Assembly: GCA_943788825.1 (NCBI GenBank)
Contig: CALSRT010000007.1
Coordinates: 62,001-126,000, forward strand
Source: UBA4582 sp002389265
Lineage (GTDB): Bacteria; Pseudomonadota; Gammaproteobacteria; Pseudomonadales; Azotimanducaceae
DNA: 64,000 bases
Direction of reading: 5' to 3'
Positions within the stretch are counted from its first letter, which is position 1. Every line of letters begins with the position of its first letter. The notes beneath the pieces are model-generated. The model searched no databases. It had not been told where the DNA came from and saw nothing but the letters and a program-made list of their open reading frames with translations. Made by a program: the position numbers and the translations under genes. This document shows, piece after piece, positions 25,742 through 34,958 of this stretch.

Positions 25742-26227
25742 TTAAATGGGATCAGACAACACATCAGCGCGGTAGAGGAATTGATAGACGGCGGCCTGCA
25801 GTCGCTGAACTTTGCTCTCCAGATCAATGGTTTCACCCATATAGCCTGGTGGATCCCCGCACAGATTGCGAATTCTCAGACTACAGTCCAGATTCCGACA
25901 CATGGCGTTGCCAATCGTTACCCGACCATCGGTACCTCGCACCAAGGTACTGAACATGGCAGTGCCATTGGTCCGGTGAACGTGGTTGCACCAACTACAC
26001 ATCTCATACCGGCGCCGACGACTGGTGGTCTGGCTGCGACGTAATACGAGGCCACGCAACTCACCATTGGCGAGCGGCATCACAAGGTAACCGCGATGTC
26101 CTGCTGGGTGAACCCAACCAAAATAGTCGAGTACTGTCCAATCCACAGACTGTAAATTGGGCACGACAGGCTTACGTTTTTCCAAGGGAAAAGCGCCGCG
26201 TAACTGCTCGGCAACCAAGGGTTGCAT
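25742..26227 (-). CDS. FBP-domain (EF-G-binding, FusB C-terminal-like) protein
   Basis: 161 residues. It contains the four-Cys treble-clef zinc finger of the FBP_C/FusB family: CSWCNHVHRT, then VRGTDGRVTIGNAMCRNLDCSLRIRN. In Staphylococcus the equivalent domain binds elongation factor G and rescues fusidic-acid-stalled ribosomes. Only a short N-terminal strand-rich region precedes it here. A ribosome-associated role is inferred from the family; I see no resistance context. It lies alone between the PPOX gene and the helix-hairpin-helix gene. Confidence 0.8.
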   Translation of the reverse strand: MQPLVAEQLRGAFPLEKRKPVVPNLQSVDWTVLDYFGWVHPAGHRGYLVMPLANGELRGLVLRRSQTTSRRRRYEMCSWCNHVHRTNGTAMFSTLVRGTDGRVTIGNAMCRNLDCSLRIRNLCGDPPGYMGETIDLESKVQRLQAAVYQFLYRADVLSDPI

Positions 26228-26355
26228 TAGGATATCGACCTAGACATGGGCCTATGATAACGCAGAACACCGGTGGCCCGTCAAACCCAATAGGGGTCGA
26301 GCCCACCAGTCGGTAGGCCGCCCAGATCCTTTCTACAATAATGCGATCAGTCAGT

Positions 26356-26655
26356 TTATCGACTACTCGTCACCTCGTCATCGATGCGAATTCTCGCCTC
26401 ATTTTTCAACACCGTATTCTTACCGATACCCTTAACGGCGGTCAGCTCCTCTGCCACATAAAACCGGCCATGTTGTTCACGATACGCTACAATCGCTTTG
26501 GCCTTTTCAACGCCAACCCCCATCAGAACACTGGCTATCGTCTCGGCATCTGCAGAATTGATATTCACCGACAGGTCGTCATTGGCCATGCTCCACTGGG
26601 CAACACTCAGCAGCAACACACTTACAAAGGTAAAAATGAGTCCTTTCTTCATCAC
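26356..26655 (-). CDS. Exported helix-hairpin-helix (ComEA-like) protein
   Basis: 99 residues: signal peptide (MMKKGLIFTFVSVLLLSVAQWSMA), then a single ComEA/HhH region with VNINSADAETIASVL, GVGVEKAKAIVAYREQHG and LTAVKGIGKNTVLKN, the double HhH motif that binds DNA non-specifically. Such short secreted versions are common in gammaproteobacteria and may act in DNA uptake or a periplasmic role. No competence genes are adjacent. GAGG upstream of the ATG supports this start. Confidence 0.9.
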   Translation of the reverse strand: MMKKGLIFTFVSVLLLSVAQWSMANDDLSVNINSADAETIASVLMGVGVEKAKAIVAYREQHGRFYVAEELTAVKGIGKNTVLKNEARIRIDDEVTSSR

Positions 26656-26881
26656 TGTCTCCTCGAGTTAATGTCAAAAACCATGAAACTTGGATTTGTC
26701 TTGCCCAGCTACATTACAAGCAGGGCTACTCTGTCGCAGTAAGTGATGTCTTAAGTCTATGCGGGCAGTTGCACATGACCGTGTGCCGAAGATGACGGAC
26801 TCGCCTTCCTACTTTACCCTGGTGGTGATGCTATGAGACGGTTTTGGGGATCCCTAATCAGGCCGCCCTGAGGAAACAATC
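26656..26881. other. Intergenic region, no feature recognised
   Basis: About 225 bp between the HhH gene's 5' end and the lapB stop. I see no ORF, tRNA or strong terminator; it likely holds the HhH gene's promoter and lapB's 3' untranslated sequence. Confidence 0.4.
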
Positions 26882-28051
26882 TTATTCGCCTTCCAGGCCG
26901 AAAATCGCGTGGATAGATCCCCAGCGTTTGCAGATCGGACAGTGCCAGTGGAGCTTTTTGCCTTCAAAACCACACTCGTGACAACGGTACACCGGCTTGT
27001 TGGCCACCAGTGCCTCGGCGAAACTGCGTAGAATCGAGAGGTTTTGCTTCGCGACCCCTTGGGTATTATCCATGTGTAAATCGATCAGCTGAGTTAAGCC
27101 GCGAATAGTCGGGTTGCGTTTGAGATGGTTAGCAATGAATTTCGACATCGCCTCATCTCCAGACACCTCGCGAATACGCTGTGCTAGAGCCAAGACAATT
27201 GAAATCGAGGGCACCAGAAGCAGACACTGCTCCAAATAAGCTTGAACTTGCGCCACACTGGCACCGCCTCGCTCTGAGACCAGCCGCAACAGCGGCAAAG
27301 ATTCAGGCACATAAGCAGGGTCCTGATCTTTTATCCTCTGCAGTACTTTGAAGGCCTCTGGAAACCGTTGCTCTTGAATCTCGAGTTCAGCGAGCACCAG
27401 GCTGGTGCGCGGATTTTTGGCATCGTGGCCTATGCCATCGCGCAGCGCCAGGCGCGCCGCCTCGATATTTTTTCCAGCCTTATGACTCATGGCTAATTCG
27501 CAATAGTAATGGGAGATAGCCCGTTCATACTTCTCTGTTTCGTCACCAACCGCTAGACGCTCGCCAGCCATGATCGCTTTCTGCCAGTCTTTCTCGCGCT
27601 CATAAAGCTCGATGATCAGCACTAGGCTATCCACGCGAACCGCGCCCCTGAGTTGAGATAGCTCAAGCAGTAATTTTTCCGCGCGATCCAACAAGCCTGC
27701 CAGCAAATAATCTCGAGCTAATTCCAGTTGCACTTGATGTATCACGTCTTGCTCGAATACCGGATACTTGAGGATGTTCTCGTGGACCACCACCGCTTTC
27801 TCAACGTCACCACGGCGGCGCAGCAGATTGCCCAGCGCTAGATGTGTATCCAACGTATCCGGATTGACCTTCAGGTCCTGGATAAATCGCGCCACGGCAC
27901 GATCAGGCTCTTCGTTTAGCAAGTAGTTCAAACCCGCATAGTGGTCAAGCCCGGCAGACTGAGATGGCTTTCGCGGTTGCCGCCGACCCAGCCACCAGCC
28001 ACTAGCAACGGCTGCGACGACCAACAGGTATAACGGCCAGTTATCGATCAT
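26882..28051 (-). CDS. lapB: Lipopolysaccharide assembly protein B (TPR, rubredoxin-type)
   Basis: 389 residues. One N-terminal membrane helix (WPLYLLVVAAVASGWWLG) anchors a cytoplasmic tail of TPR repeats (GLNYLLNEEPDRAVARFI, LALGNLLRRRGDVEKAVVVHE and more) ending in a rubredoxin-like zinc site, CHECGF ... CPICKRW at ~358-376. LapB controls LpxC turnover through FtsH and thereby LPS synthesis. lapA lies upstream in the same direction, as in most gammaproteobacteria. Confidence 0.95.
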   Translation of the reverse strand: MIDNWPLYLLVVAAVASGWWLGRRQPRKPSQSAGLDHYAGLNYLLNEEPDRAVARFIQDLKVNPDTLDTHLALGNLLRRRGDVEKAVVVHENILKYPVFEQDVIHQVQLELARDYLLAGLLDRAEKLLLELSQLRGAVRVDSLVLIIELYEREKDWQKAIMAGERLAVGDETEKYERAISHYYCELAMSHKAGKNIEAARLALRDGIGHDAKNPRTSLVLAELEIQEQRFPEAFKVLQRIKDQDPAYVPESLPLLRLVSERGGASVAQVQAYLEQCLLLVPSISIVLALAQRIREVSGDEAMSKFIANHLKRNPTIRGLTQLIDLHMDNTQGVAKQNLSILRSFAEALVANKPVYRCHECGFEGKKLHWHCPICKRWGSIHAIFGLEGE

Positions 28052-28138
28052 GTTTGTTCAACCATCCACACGGTGACCACACGCCCTCAGGGTTTAGTCG
28101 CACACTTTGCCCACCGCAAAAAATGGAGGCCAACACCA

Positions 28139-28465
28139 TCACACGCTCGCTGACGTGTTGGGCTGGCTATTTTCGACCAGCTGCGACCGCGACTGATCCA
28201 GCGCACGCTGGGATTCCGCGACGATCTTTTTAGCTCTTCGAGCATCCAATCGCAAACGTGTATTGGTCAGGGTATTGAGCACCAACCCGAACCCCAAACC
28301 GATCACAAAGGCCACTAGCATCCACCAGGAAACCGGCCATTGGGGAGATTTGAAATCAAGAAACACCAAGGCTACCGCTTGGCTATTCTCAGATGCGGCC
28401 AGGAGCGCGACAATAAAGACGAGCAACAAAAGCGTACGGAGCGACCATTTTTTGATAAATGTCAT
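28139..28465 (-). CDS. lapA: Lipopolysaccharide assembly protein A domain protein (DUF1049)
   Basis: 108 residues with two membrane helices (TLLLLVFIVALLAASEN and WWMLVAFVIGLGFGLVLN) separated by a short loop, then a basic, coiled-coil-like cytoplasmic tail. It has the DUF1049 layout of LapA and is placed between ihfB and lapB, the usual order. It is thought to assist LapB in LPS assembly. GGA lies eight bases before the ATG. Confidence 0.92.
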   Translation of the reverse strand: MTFIKKWSLRTLLLLVFIVALLAASENSQAVALVFLDFKSPQWPVSWWMLVAFVIGLGFGLVLNTLTNTRLRLDARRAKKIVAESQRALDQSRSQLVENSQPNTSASV

Positions 28466-28673
28466 ATACGAAATCCTGGATTCAAATGTCCCGCCCTAAG
28501 TCTTGATCCGGCTAGTTGTCGGCACAAGACTAGCAATGCTGACTGGCAGAAAGACGCGGATATATTACTCGATAATATTGCACCGAGTCGGATGTGCGCG
28601 CAAGCCTGTCCGATGAGACGACCTATAACGTTATCCAGACATTGAAATCAAAAGGCACAGATGAACTTAAATT

Positions 28674-28985
28674 TTATTCATCTTCGGACGCAGGTTCATT
28701 GATCAGGCCAAGATTGACTCGATCTTTTAGATCCTTTCCCGGTTTGAAATGAGGCACGTATTTCCCGCTGAGCTCGACGCTCTCTCCGGTTTTAGGATTT
28801 CGACCAAGTCGGGGGGGCCGATAGTGAAGAGAGAAACTACCGAAGCCACGAATCTCTATTCGATCGCCTTCTGCAAGTACCTCTGCCATCTGCTCCAGCA
28901 TCAGCTTGACCGCCAACTCAACATCTTTGGCGGGCAGCTGGGTCTGGACTGAGGCAATCCTCTCAATCAGTTCCGACTTGGTCAT
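28674..28985 (-). CDS. ihfB: Integration host factor subunit beta
   Basis: 103 residues. The N-terminal MTKSELIERIASVQ and the DNA-binding arm RPPRLGRNPKTGESV with the intercalating Pro are conserved; IEIRGFGSFSLHYR is the beta-subunit signature. IHF bends DNA at specific sites for replication, recombination and transcription. It follows rpsA by 19 bp in the standard rpsA-ihfB arrangement. A GGGGA lies 11 bases before the ATG. Confidence 0.97.
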   Translation of the reverse strand: MTKSELIERIASVQTQLPAKDVELAVKLMLEQMAEVLAEGDRIEIRGFGSFSLHYRPPRLGRNPKTGESVELSGKYVPHFKPGKDLKDRVNLGLINEPASEDE

Positions 28986-29004
28986 CCTACGTGCTGTCCC
29001 CGCC

Positions 29005-30705
29005 CTATTCGGCTGAGTTCTGATCCATTTGTTGCTTGATCAGATCACCAATAGTCGTCGGGCTTACTTCATTATCTTTTTCACGATGCTCTTTCACGGC
29101 CAAATCTTCATCGGCCATGTCTTTCGCTTTGACGGAGACGCCGAGGATGCGGTTCTTGCGATCCACACTGATAATCTTCACCTCGATCTCTTCGCCAACA
29201 CTCAAAGCATTACGCGCATCTTCGACTCGGTCCTGGCTGATCTCTGAAGCCTTGAGAATAGCATCAACTTCAGGGGCCATTTCGACGATCGCTTGCTTAG
29301 CATCAACTTCCTTAATCTTACCGACAACAATTGCGCCGCGCTCATTGACCGCAACATAATTGGTGAACGGGTCTTCTTCCATCTGCTTGAGGCCTAATGA
29401 GATACGCTCGCGCTCAGCATCGATTGACAGGATCACAGTGTTGATCTCATCGCCCTTAGTGAATCGTCGAACCGCTTGCTCACCTGGCTCATTCCAGGAG
29501 ATATCAGACAGATGTACCAGTCCATCGATATTGCCTTCGAGACCGATAAAGATGCCGAAGTCAGTGATTGACTTGATATAGCCCTGAATGTTGTCGCCTT
29601 TCTGATGCTGGGTCGCAAACTCTTCCCAAGGATTACCTTGGCATTGCTTGATACCCAAGCTGATACGACGACGCTCTTCGTCAATATCAAGCACCATGAC
29701 TTCAACTTCGTCACCGACTTGGACAACCTTGCTCGGGTGGATATTACGATTAGTCCAATCCATTTCAGAAACGTGTACCAAACCTTCTACGCCTTCTTCT
29801 AGCTCGGCAAAACAACCGTAGTCGGTGAGGTTAGTCACCTTGGCCATAGTGCGTGTGCCTTCAGGGTAGCGGTTAGTGATCAAGACCCATGGATCTTCAC
29901 CCAGCTGCTTCAGACCCAGTGACACGCGATTACGCTCACGATCAAACTTCAGCACTTTGACGTTAATTTCATCACCAACGGCAACGATTTCACTCGGATG
30001 CTTGATGCGCTTCCAAGCCATGTCGGTGATGTGCAGCAAGCCGTCAACGCCGCCCAAGTCAACAAACGCGCCATAGTCAGTCAGGTTCTTGACGATACCT
30101 TTGACTTCCTGGCCTTCCTGCAGGTTCTCGAGCAACTGCTCGCGCTCTGCACTGTTTTCTTCTTCAAGTACGGCGCGGCGAGACACCACGACGTTGTTAC
30201 GCTTCTGGTCAAGCTTGATGACCTTAAACTCGAGTTCCTTACCTTCCAGGTGCTCTGTTTCGCGCAATGGTCGAACATCAACCAATGATCCAGGTAGGAA
30301 GGCCCGAACATCCCTGATTTCAACGGTAAATCCACCTTTAACGCGGCCGCTAATAATACCTTTAATGACTTCCTGGTCTTCGTAGACTTTTTCCAACATC
30401 ATCCAGCTTTCAGCCCGTTTGGCTTTTTCTCTGGAGAGGCGAGTCTCACCGAAACCGTCATCGACGGCTTCCATGGCTACCTGGACAGTATCTCCGACGG
30501 CGACTTCAAGATTGCCGGCATCGTCTAAAAATTGAATTCTGGGTATAACCCCTTCTGACTTCAGGCCAGCGTGAACTGTGACCCATTCACTATCGATATC
30601 GACAACAAGACCGGAGATAATCGAACCGGATTGCATATCAATCGTCTGCAAACTTTCTGCAAACAAGTCCGCAAAACTTTCCATCGTTTCTGTCATTTCA
30701 CTCAT
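29005..30705 (-). CDS. rpsA: 30S ribosomal protein S1
   Basis: 566 residues with six S1 (OB-fold) repeats. The first two bind the ribosome (MESFADLFAESL... SIISGLVVDIDSEWV) and later repeats carry the typical LTDYGAFVDLGGVDGLLHITDMAW and ITDFGIFIGLEGNIDGLVHLSDISW motifs. The protein recruits mRNA with weak ribosome-binding sites. AGGAAG lies before the ATG. The 5' leader of about 210 bases upstream of the gene is longer than the other gaps here, consistent with the autoregulation known for S1. Confidence 0.98.
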   Translation of the reverse strand: MSEMTETMESFADLFAESLQTIDMQSGSIISGLVVDIDSEWVTVHAGLKSEGVIPRIQFLDDAGNLEVAVGDTVQVAMEAVDDGFGETRLSREKAKRAESWMMLEKVYEDQEVIKGIISGRVKGGFTVEIRDVRAFLPGSLVDVRPLRETEHLEGKELEFKVIKLDQKRNNVVVSRRAVLEEENSAEREQLLENLQEGQEVKGIVKNLTDYGAFVDLGGVDGLLHITDMAWKRIKHPSEIVAVGDEINVKVLKFDRERNRVSLGLKQLGEDPWVLITNRYPEGTRTMAKVTNLTDYGCFAELEEGVEGLVHVSEMDWTNRNIHPSKVVQVGDEVEVMVLDIDEERRRISLGIKQCQGNPWEEFATQHQKGDNIQGYIKSITDFGIFIGLEGNIDGLVHLSDISWNEPGEQAVRRFTKGDEINTVILSIDAERERISLGLKQMEEDPFTNYVAVNERGAIVVGKIKEVDAKQAIVEMAPEVDAILKASEISQDRVEDARNALSVGEEIEVKIISVDRKNRILGVSVKAKDMADEDLAVKEHREKDNEVSPTTIGDLIKQQMDQNSAE

Positions 30706-30890
30706 GGATTTTTCTTCCTGCGCCCATTGGGCTCATTTCTACCGCCATAACCAAAAGCTTCCGACTTCGGCGGGTCTGATCATTAATAAGGCTAATTTCG
30801 AGAATTTCGGAGGGTTTCCTCGAATCAACCAACAGTGTCTTACTCTTTTTTACTCTTCCCTCTTGCTAAGACTGCCCTAATAAACAGTAC

Positions 30891-30913
30891 TTTAAACCTG
30901 CTTTAAAACCTGC
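30891..30913. repeat. Two-copy 11/12-bp tandem repeat near the cmk stop
   Basis: TTTAAACCTGC is followed directly by TTTAAAACCTGC, just past the cmk stop in the leader of rpsA. A 10-bp TTACTCTTTT/TTACTCTTCC pair lies 40 bp away. Confidence 0.6.
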
Positions 30914-30919
30914 ACCGCA

Positions 30920-31639
30920 TTAGCCAAGTCTGGCTTGAGCCGCTGCTAACACTGTGTCAAACACCTCTTCGAGGCCCATGTCAGTGCTGTCTATGATCAG
31001 CGCATCAGCCGCCGGTTTGAGTGGCGCTACCAAGCGATTCATGTCTTGTTCGTCGCGGGTTTGAATGCTCAGAAAAAGGGCCTGCAGACTAACACCCATC
31101 CCCTTATCTTTCAACTGCTTATACCGCCTCTGCGCACGAGCCTCGGCGCTGGCGGTCAGATAGATTTTAAGCGCAGCATCTGGAAATACCACAGTCCCCA
31201 TATCCCGGCCATCGGCAATCAGTCCTGGCGCCCTCGCAAAATCGCGTTGACGCTGGGTCAGGGCATCACGGACGGCGGTGAACTTGGCCACCTGAGATGC
31301 ATTCGTACCAGCATCGTCGGTACGAATTAGTCGGGTGACATCCTGCCCCTCAAGGACAATCTTTAATGGCTCTTGTGGGTCCTCCGTGGCAATGAAGTCA
31401 ACATCCAGCTCAGCGGCGATCTGCGCCAGCGCTATTTCATCCGCCAAATCGACCTGATGATTACAGGCCGCCAGACCAATCAATCGATACAAGGCGCCAC
31501 TGTCGAGAATATGAAAACCCAAGGCTGTCGCCAGACGATGAGCAATGGTGCCCTTACCCGAGCCACTCGGGCCATCAATGGCCACCACGGGCGCATCCCG
31601 AGATTCCTTTTGAAGCTCGCTAGCGGGCTGCTGGGTCAT
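30920..31639 (-). CDS. cmk: (d)CMP kinase
   Basis: 239 residues. Walker A GPSGSGKGT near residue 20, followed by the CMP kinase signature FHILDSGALYRLIGLAA and GRDMGTVVFPDAALKIYLTAS. It phosphorylates CMP and dCMP. The start ATG overlaps the tyrA stop by four bases and has AAGGA upstream. Normally aroA lies between tyrA and cmk; here tyrA abuts cmk directly. Confidence 0.96.
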   Translation of the reverse strand: MTQQPASELQKESRDAPVVAIDGPSGSGKGTIAHRLATALGFHILDSGALYRLIGLAACNHQVDLADEIALAQIAAELDVDFIATEDPQEPLKIVLEGQDVTRLIRTDDAGTNASQVAKFTAVRDALTQRQRDFARAPGLIADGRDMGTVVFPDAALKIYLTASAEARAQRRYKQLKDKGMGVSLQALFLSIQTRDEQDMNRLVAPLKPAADALIIDSTDMGLEEVFDTVLAAAQARLG

Positions 31640-32559
31640 GGTATTTCCTTAGCATGAGTGGTCTGACTACGCTGGCTCAACAGGACTGAAAAGTGATCCC
31701 TAGCCAATTTGGCGCGCGTCAAAACGGCGGTTAATTCCTCAGACTGGCCATTTGCGATCAGTTCTCTGAGCGCCATGAGCTCCTTCATATAGCGATCAAG
31801 AATCTCTAGCACCGGGCCACTATTGGCCTGATAAATATCGCGCCACATCACGGGGTCTGAGGCGGCGATACGCGAAAAATCACGCAAACCACCGGCGGCA
31901 TAATCGAAGATTTCCAGGGAATCGCCCTGCATAGATAGCGTGTCAATCAGAGCATAAGCGAGCAAGTGCGGCAGGTGACTGGTCTGGGCTAAGACAGCAT
32001 CATGATGGGCCGGACTCATCTCCACCACATCTGCGTCCACGGCCTGCCAGAACGCCGTTAACTTGGCCAGGCTTGACTCCTGCGTCTCCGGTAAGGGTGT
32101 CAAGATAACCTTATGGCGCAGGAACAGATCCGCATTCGCGGCTTGAACACCATGTTGTTCAGAGCCCGCAATTGGATGTCCAGGCACGATTCTGGCCAAC
32201 AAACTCGGCACCTGGCGCCGAGCTGCGTCGATGATAGGTGATTTCACGCTACCCACATCGGTGATCACCGCTGATTCACTGACAACCCGCGAGATCTGCA
32301 CCAGCAGCGGCTCAATCGCCAATACTGGCACGGCAAGGATCACCAGATCAGCACCCTGCACTGCTGCTTTGGCTGACTCGGCGGCTTCATCGATTAAACC
32401 GAGCGCAAGACCCTGTGCCAACTCGGCCGGTGCCAAGTCAAAGGCCACGATGACCACCGCCAAATCCCGAGCCTTCATCGCCGCGGCAATTGAGCCGCCG
32501 ATCAGTCCAAGACCTAGGATGGCGACTCGCTTAAAAGGTTGTTTCGCCTTCACAGACAC
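31636..32559 (-). CDS. tyrA: Prephenate dehydrogenase
   Basis: 307 residues. The Rossmann loop GLGLIGGS is at ~16-23, the substrate region GSEQHGVQAANADLF, and the helical domain QTSHLPHLLAYALIDTL with its conserved His. It converts prephenate to 4-hydroxyphenylpyruvate for tyrosine synthesis. It is a stand-alone gene, not fused to aroA as in Pseudomonas. Four bases separate it from hisC, and its stop overlaps cmk, so it is part of the hisC-tyrA-cmk-rpsA operon. Confidence 0.96.
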   Translation of the reverse strand: MSVKAKQPFKRVAILGLGLIGGSIAAAMKARDLAVVIVAFDLAPAELAQGLALGLIDEAAESAKAAVQGADLVILAVPVLAIEPLLVQISRVVSESAVITDVGSVKSPIIDAARRQVPSLLARIVPGHPIAGSEQHGVQAANADLFLRHKVILTPLPETQESSLAKLTAFWQAVDADVVEMSPAHHDAVLAQTSHLPHLLAYALIDTLSMQGDSLEIFDYAAGGLRDFSRIAASDPVMWRDIYQANSGPVLEILDRYMKELMALRELIANGQSEELTAVLTRAKLARDHFSVLLSQRSQTTHAKEIP

Positions 32560-32563
32560 GGGT

Positions 32564-33670
32564 TCAGCTTGCTCCCAGCACGGTCTTCAGCGCTTGAATG
32601 AAACGGGCATTTTCTGCCGGTAAACCAATAGTGACCCGCAAGTGATTCGGCATTTCATAGACGCCCACGGGACGAACGATAACACCCTCGCGCAACAGCG
32701 CTTCATAAATTGGCATCGCGTCACGGCCCAGATCGATTGCCAGGAAGTTACCAACGGACGGAATATATTCCAGCCCCAACTCATCGCAAGCCTCAGTCAG
32801 CATCGCCATACCAGCAGTGTTAGCGCGAACTGCCGCTTGCACATGGGCCTGATCGTCCAATGCGGCTACCGCTGCCGCTAACGACATGGCGTTAATATTA
32901 AACGGCTGACGCACTCGATTCAGCAGATCAGCTATCGCCGGCTGACACACTGAATAGCCCACTCGTAGCGCTGCAATACCGTAGGCTTTGGAGAAGGTTC
33001 GAGTCACCACCAGGTTCGGATAGCGGGCCAGCAGAGCAATACCATCAGGATAACCCGGCGCCTCGACATATTCGCAATAGGCTTCATCCAGTATGACTAG
33101 CACATTCTCCGGCACCTGATCCAGAAACCGCACCAGATCAACTTCCTTGACCCAGGTCCCAGTCGGGTTGTTCGGGTTAGCGATAAAAATCATTCGCGTC
33201 TTGTCAGTGATCATCGCGGCAGTCGCCTCGAGATCTTGACCATAATTTTTGGCCGGCACGACTTTCAGTGTTGCTCCCAAGGCCATGGTGACCAGCGGGT
33301 AGACCACAAATGAGTGTTGGGAGACAATGGATTCGAGACCGGGCGCCAAAAACACCCTTGCCAGTAACTCCAGCAATTCGTTAGAACCGTTACCGATCGT
33401 CAACATTTGCGGCGCCACACCCAGGTGTTCACTAAGCTTGCGCTTCAAATGATAGGCACTGCCATCGGGATAGCGCGTCAACTCAGGAATCACGGCTGCC
33501 AGGCTATGGATCACTTCAGGGCTGGGACCCAATGGGTTTTCGTTGCTGGCGAGTTTGATCACGTCAGTCAAACCCAATTCACGCTGGAGCTCTTCCACCG
33601 GCTTGCCCGGCTGATAAGGCTGCAATCCTCGCACACCGGGTGCGGCTAACTCAAAGAAATCACAGGTCAT
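32564..33670 (-). CDS. hisC: Histidinol-phosphate aminotransferase
   Basis: 368 residues, fold-type I PLP enzyme. Visible: LASNENPLGPSP near the N-terminus, FIANPNNPTGTW, DEAYCEY and the PLP-binding Lys in TRTFSKAYGIAALRVGY. In this operon the paralogue (hisC2) between pheA and tyrA can also transaminate aromatic keto acids, linking it to phenylalanine and tyrosine synthesis. The ATG at 33670 has AGGA 11 bases upstream. The 85 bp between pheA and hisC hold nothing recognisable. Confidence 0.95.
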   Translation of the reverse strand: MTCDFFELAAPGVRGLQPYQPGKPVEELQRELGLTDVIKLASNENPLGPSPEVIHSLAAVIPELTRYPDGSAYHLKRKLSEHLGVAPQMLTIGNGSNELLELLARVFLAPGLESIVSQHSFVVYPLVTMALGATLKVVPAKNYGQDLEATAAMITDKTRMIFIANPNNPTGTWVKEVDLVRFLDQVPENVLVILDEAYCEYVEAPGYPDGIALLARYPNLVVTRTFSKAYGIAALRVGYSVCQPAIADLLNRVRQPFNINAMSLAAAVAALDDQAHVQAAVRANTAGMAMLTEACDELGLEYIPSVGNFLAIDLGRDAMPIYEALLREGVIVRPVGVYEMPNHLRVTIGLPAENARFIQALKTVLGAS

Positions 33671-33755
33671 TTAGACTGCCATCCTAGTTAAATTTACGGT
33701 AGTTGCTGAAGCGCGTGTCGCGTCTTGACGATTCACCGGCGCCACCATCGACGCA

Positions 33756-34880
33756 TCAAAGACTGGTGATAGCGCGGGGGTAAGAGCCAAGCATTTTGAT
33801 CTCAAGGACGTCGCTGTCAATTTCGCTGATGACCTGAGCGATAATCTCATCTTGCGCGTGGCCTTCAAAATCGATAAAGAAAACATAGGACCACATACCC
33901 GTTCGACTCGGCCTGGTTTCGATCGAGGTCAACGACACATCATGCCGATGAAACGGCTCGAGCAACTTATATAGCGCTCCCGGCTGATTATGGGTCGAGA
34001 CCATGATAGACGTTTTATCTTTACCACTGGGACCAATCACCTCACGGCCCACCACAATAAATCGTGTGGTATTGTCCGACTCATCTTCGATTTTCTTCGA
34101 CAGCACCGTCAAACAGTAGGTTTCCGCAGCAATTTCGCCGGCAATCGCAGCCGTACCCTCTTCTGCAAGCGCAAGACGCGCCGCCTCAGCATTACTCGAG
34201 GCGGTAATCCGCGGTATGCGCGGGTAATGACCATCAAGCCATCGTCGACACTGACCGAAGGTCTGCTGATGCGCATAAATTTTAGTGATCTTCTCGGGGT
34301 TCGTACCGGGGGCAACCATCAAGTGATGGTGAATGCGCAATTCCACTTCACCGCAGACTCGCAGAGAGGAATTCAAAAAATTATCGAGGGTATGGCTGAC
34401 GACACCTTCAGTAGAGTTTTCAACCGGTACCACACCGTAATTGCAGTTTTCTGACGCCACCTCGCGAAACACGTCATCAACGGTGATCATTGGCACACCC
34501 ACTACCGCATGACCAAATTGTTTAAGGGTCGCTAACTGCGTGAAGGTACCTTCTGGGCCCAAATAGGCGACCTTCAGTGGTTCCTCGAGTGCCAGGCAGG
34601 CAGACATAATCTGACGATATACTTGGATGACTTTGTCATCACTCAGTGGCCCAGGGTTCTTCGCCGCTATATTACGCAGCACCTGAGCTTCGCGCTCAGG
34701 TCGATAAAATATGGGAGCAACGTCACCGGATGCCGCCTGCTTGACTTCCGCCACTTCCAGGGCACACCTAGCTCGTTCATTGAGTAAGCCGAGAATTTCA
34801 CTGTCCAGCGCATCAATGCGCTGACGTAGCTGGTCGAGTTGCTGATCGGCGCCCGCTGCAGCTTTGTCTTCGATGGTCAT
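33756..34880 (-). CDS. pheA: Bifunctional chorismate mutase / prephenate dehydratase
   Basis: 374 residues. N-terminal AroQ chorismate mutase (QLDQLRQRIDALDSEILGLLNERARCALEVA), then prephenate dehydratase with YLGPEGTFTQLA and the TRF motif in DNTTRFIVVGRE, and a C-terminal ACT domain with HNQPGALYKLLEPF and TSIETRPSR. The ACT domain is the phenylalanine feedback site. ATG at 34880 is preferred over a GTG three codons earlier. It is downstream of gyrA; serC, usual between them, is absent. Confidence 0.96.
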   Translation of the reverse strand: MTIEDKAAAGADQQLDQLRQRIDALDSEILGLLNERARCALEVAEVKQAASGDVAPIFYRPEREAQVLRNIAAKNPGPLSDDKVIQVYRQIMSACLALEEPLKVAYLGPEGTFTQLATLKQFGHAVVGVPMITVDDVFREVASENCNYGVVPVENSTEGVVSHTLDNFLNSSLRVCGEVELRIHHHLMVAPGTNPEKITKIYAHQQTFGQCRRWLDGHYPRIPRITASSNAEAARLALAEEGTAAIAGEIAAETYCLTVLSKKIEDESDNTTRFIVVGREVIGPSGKDKTSIMVSTHNQPGALYKLLEPFHRHDVSLTSIETRPSRTGMWSYVFFIDFEGHAQDEIIAQVISEIDSDVLEIKMLGSYPRAITSL

Positions 34881-34958
34881 AAGCACCACCGGCTACGGCT
34901 ATTCAAGACAACATCAGCGCTAGACACTGTCATCGCAATGGCGTGAAGCCAATCCAAT

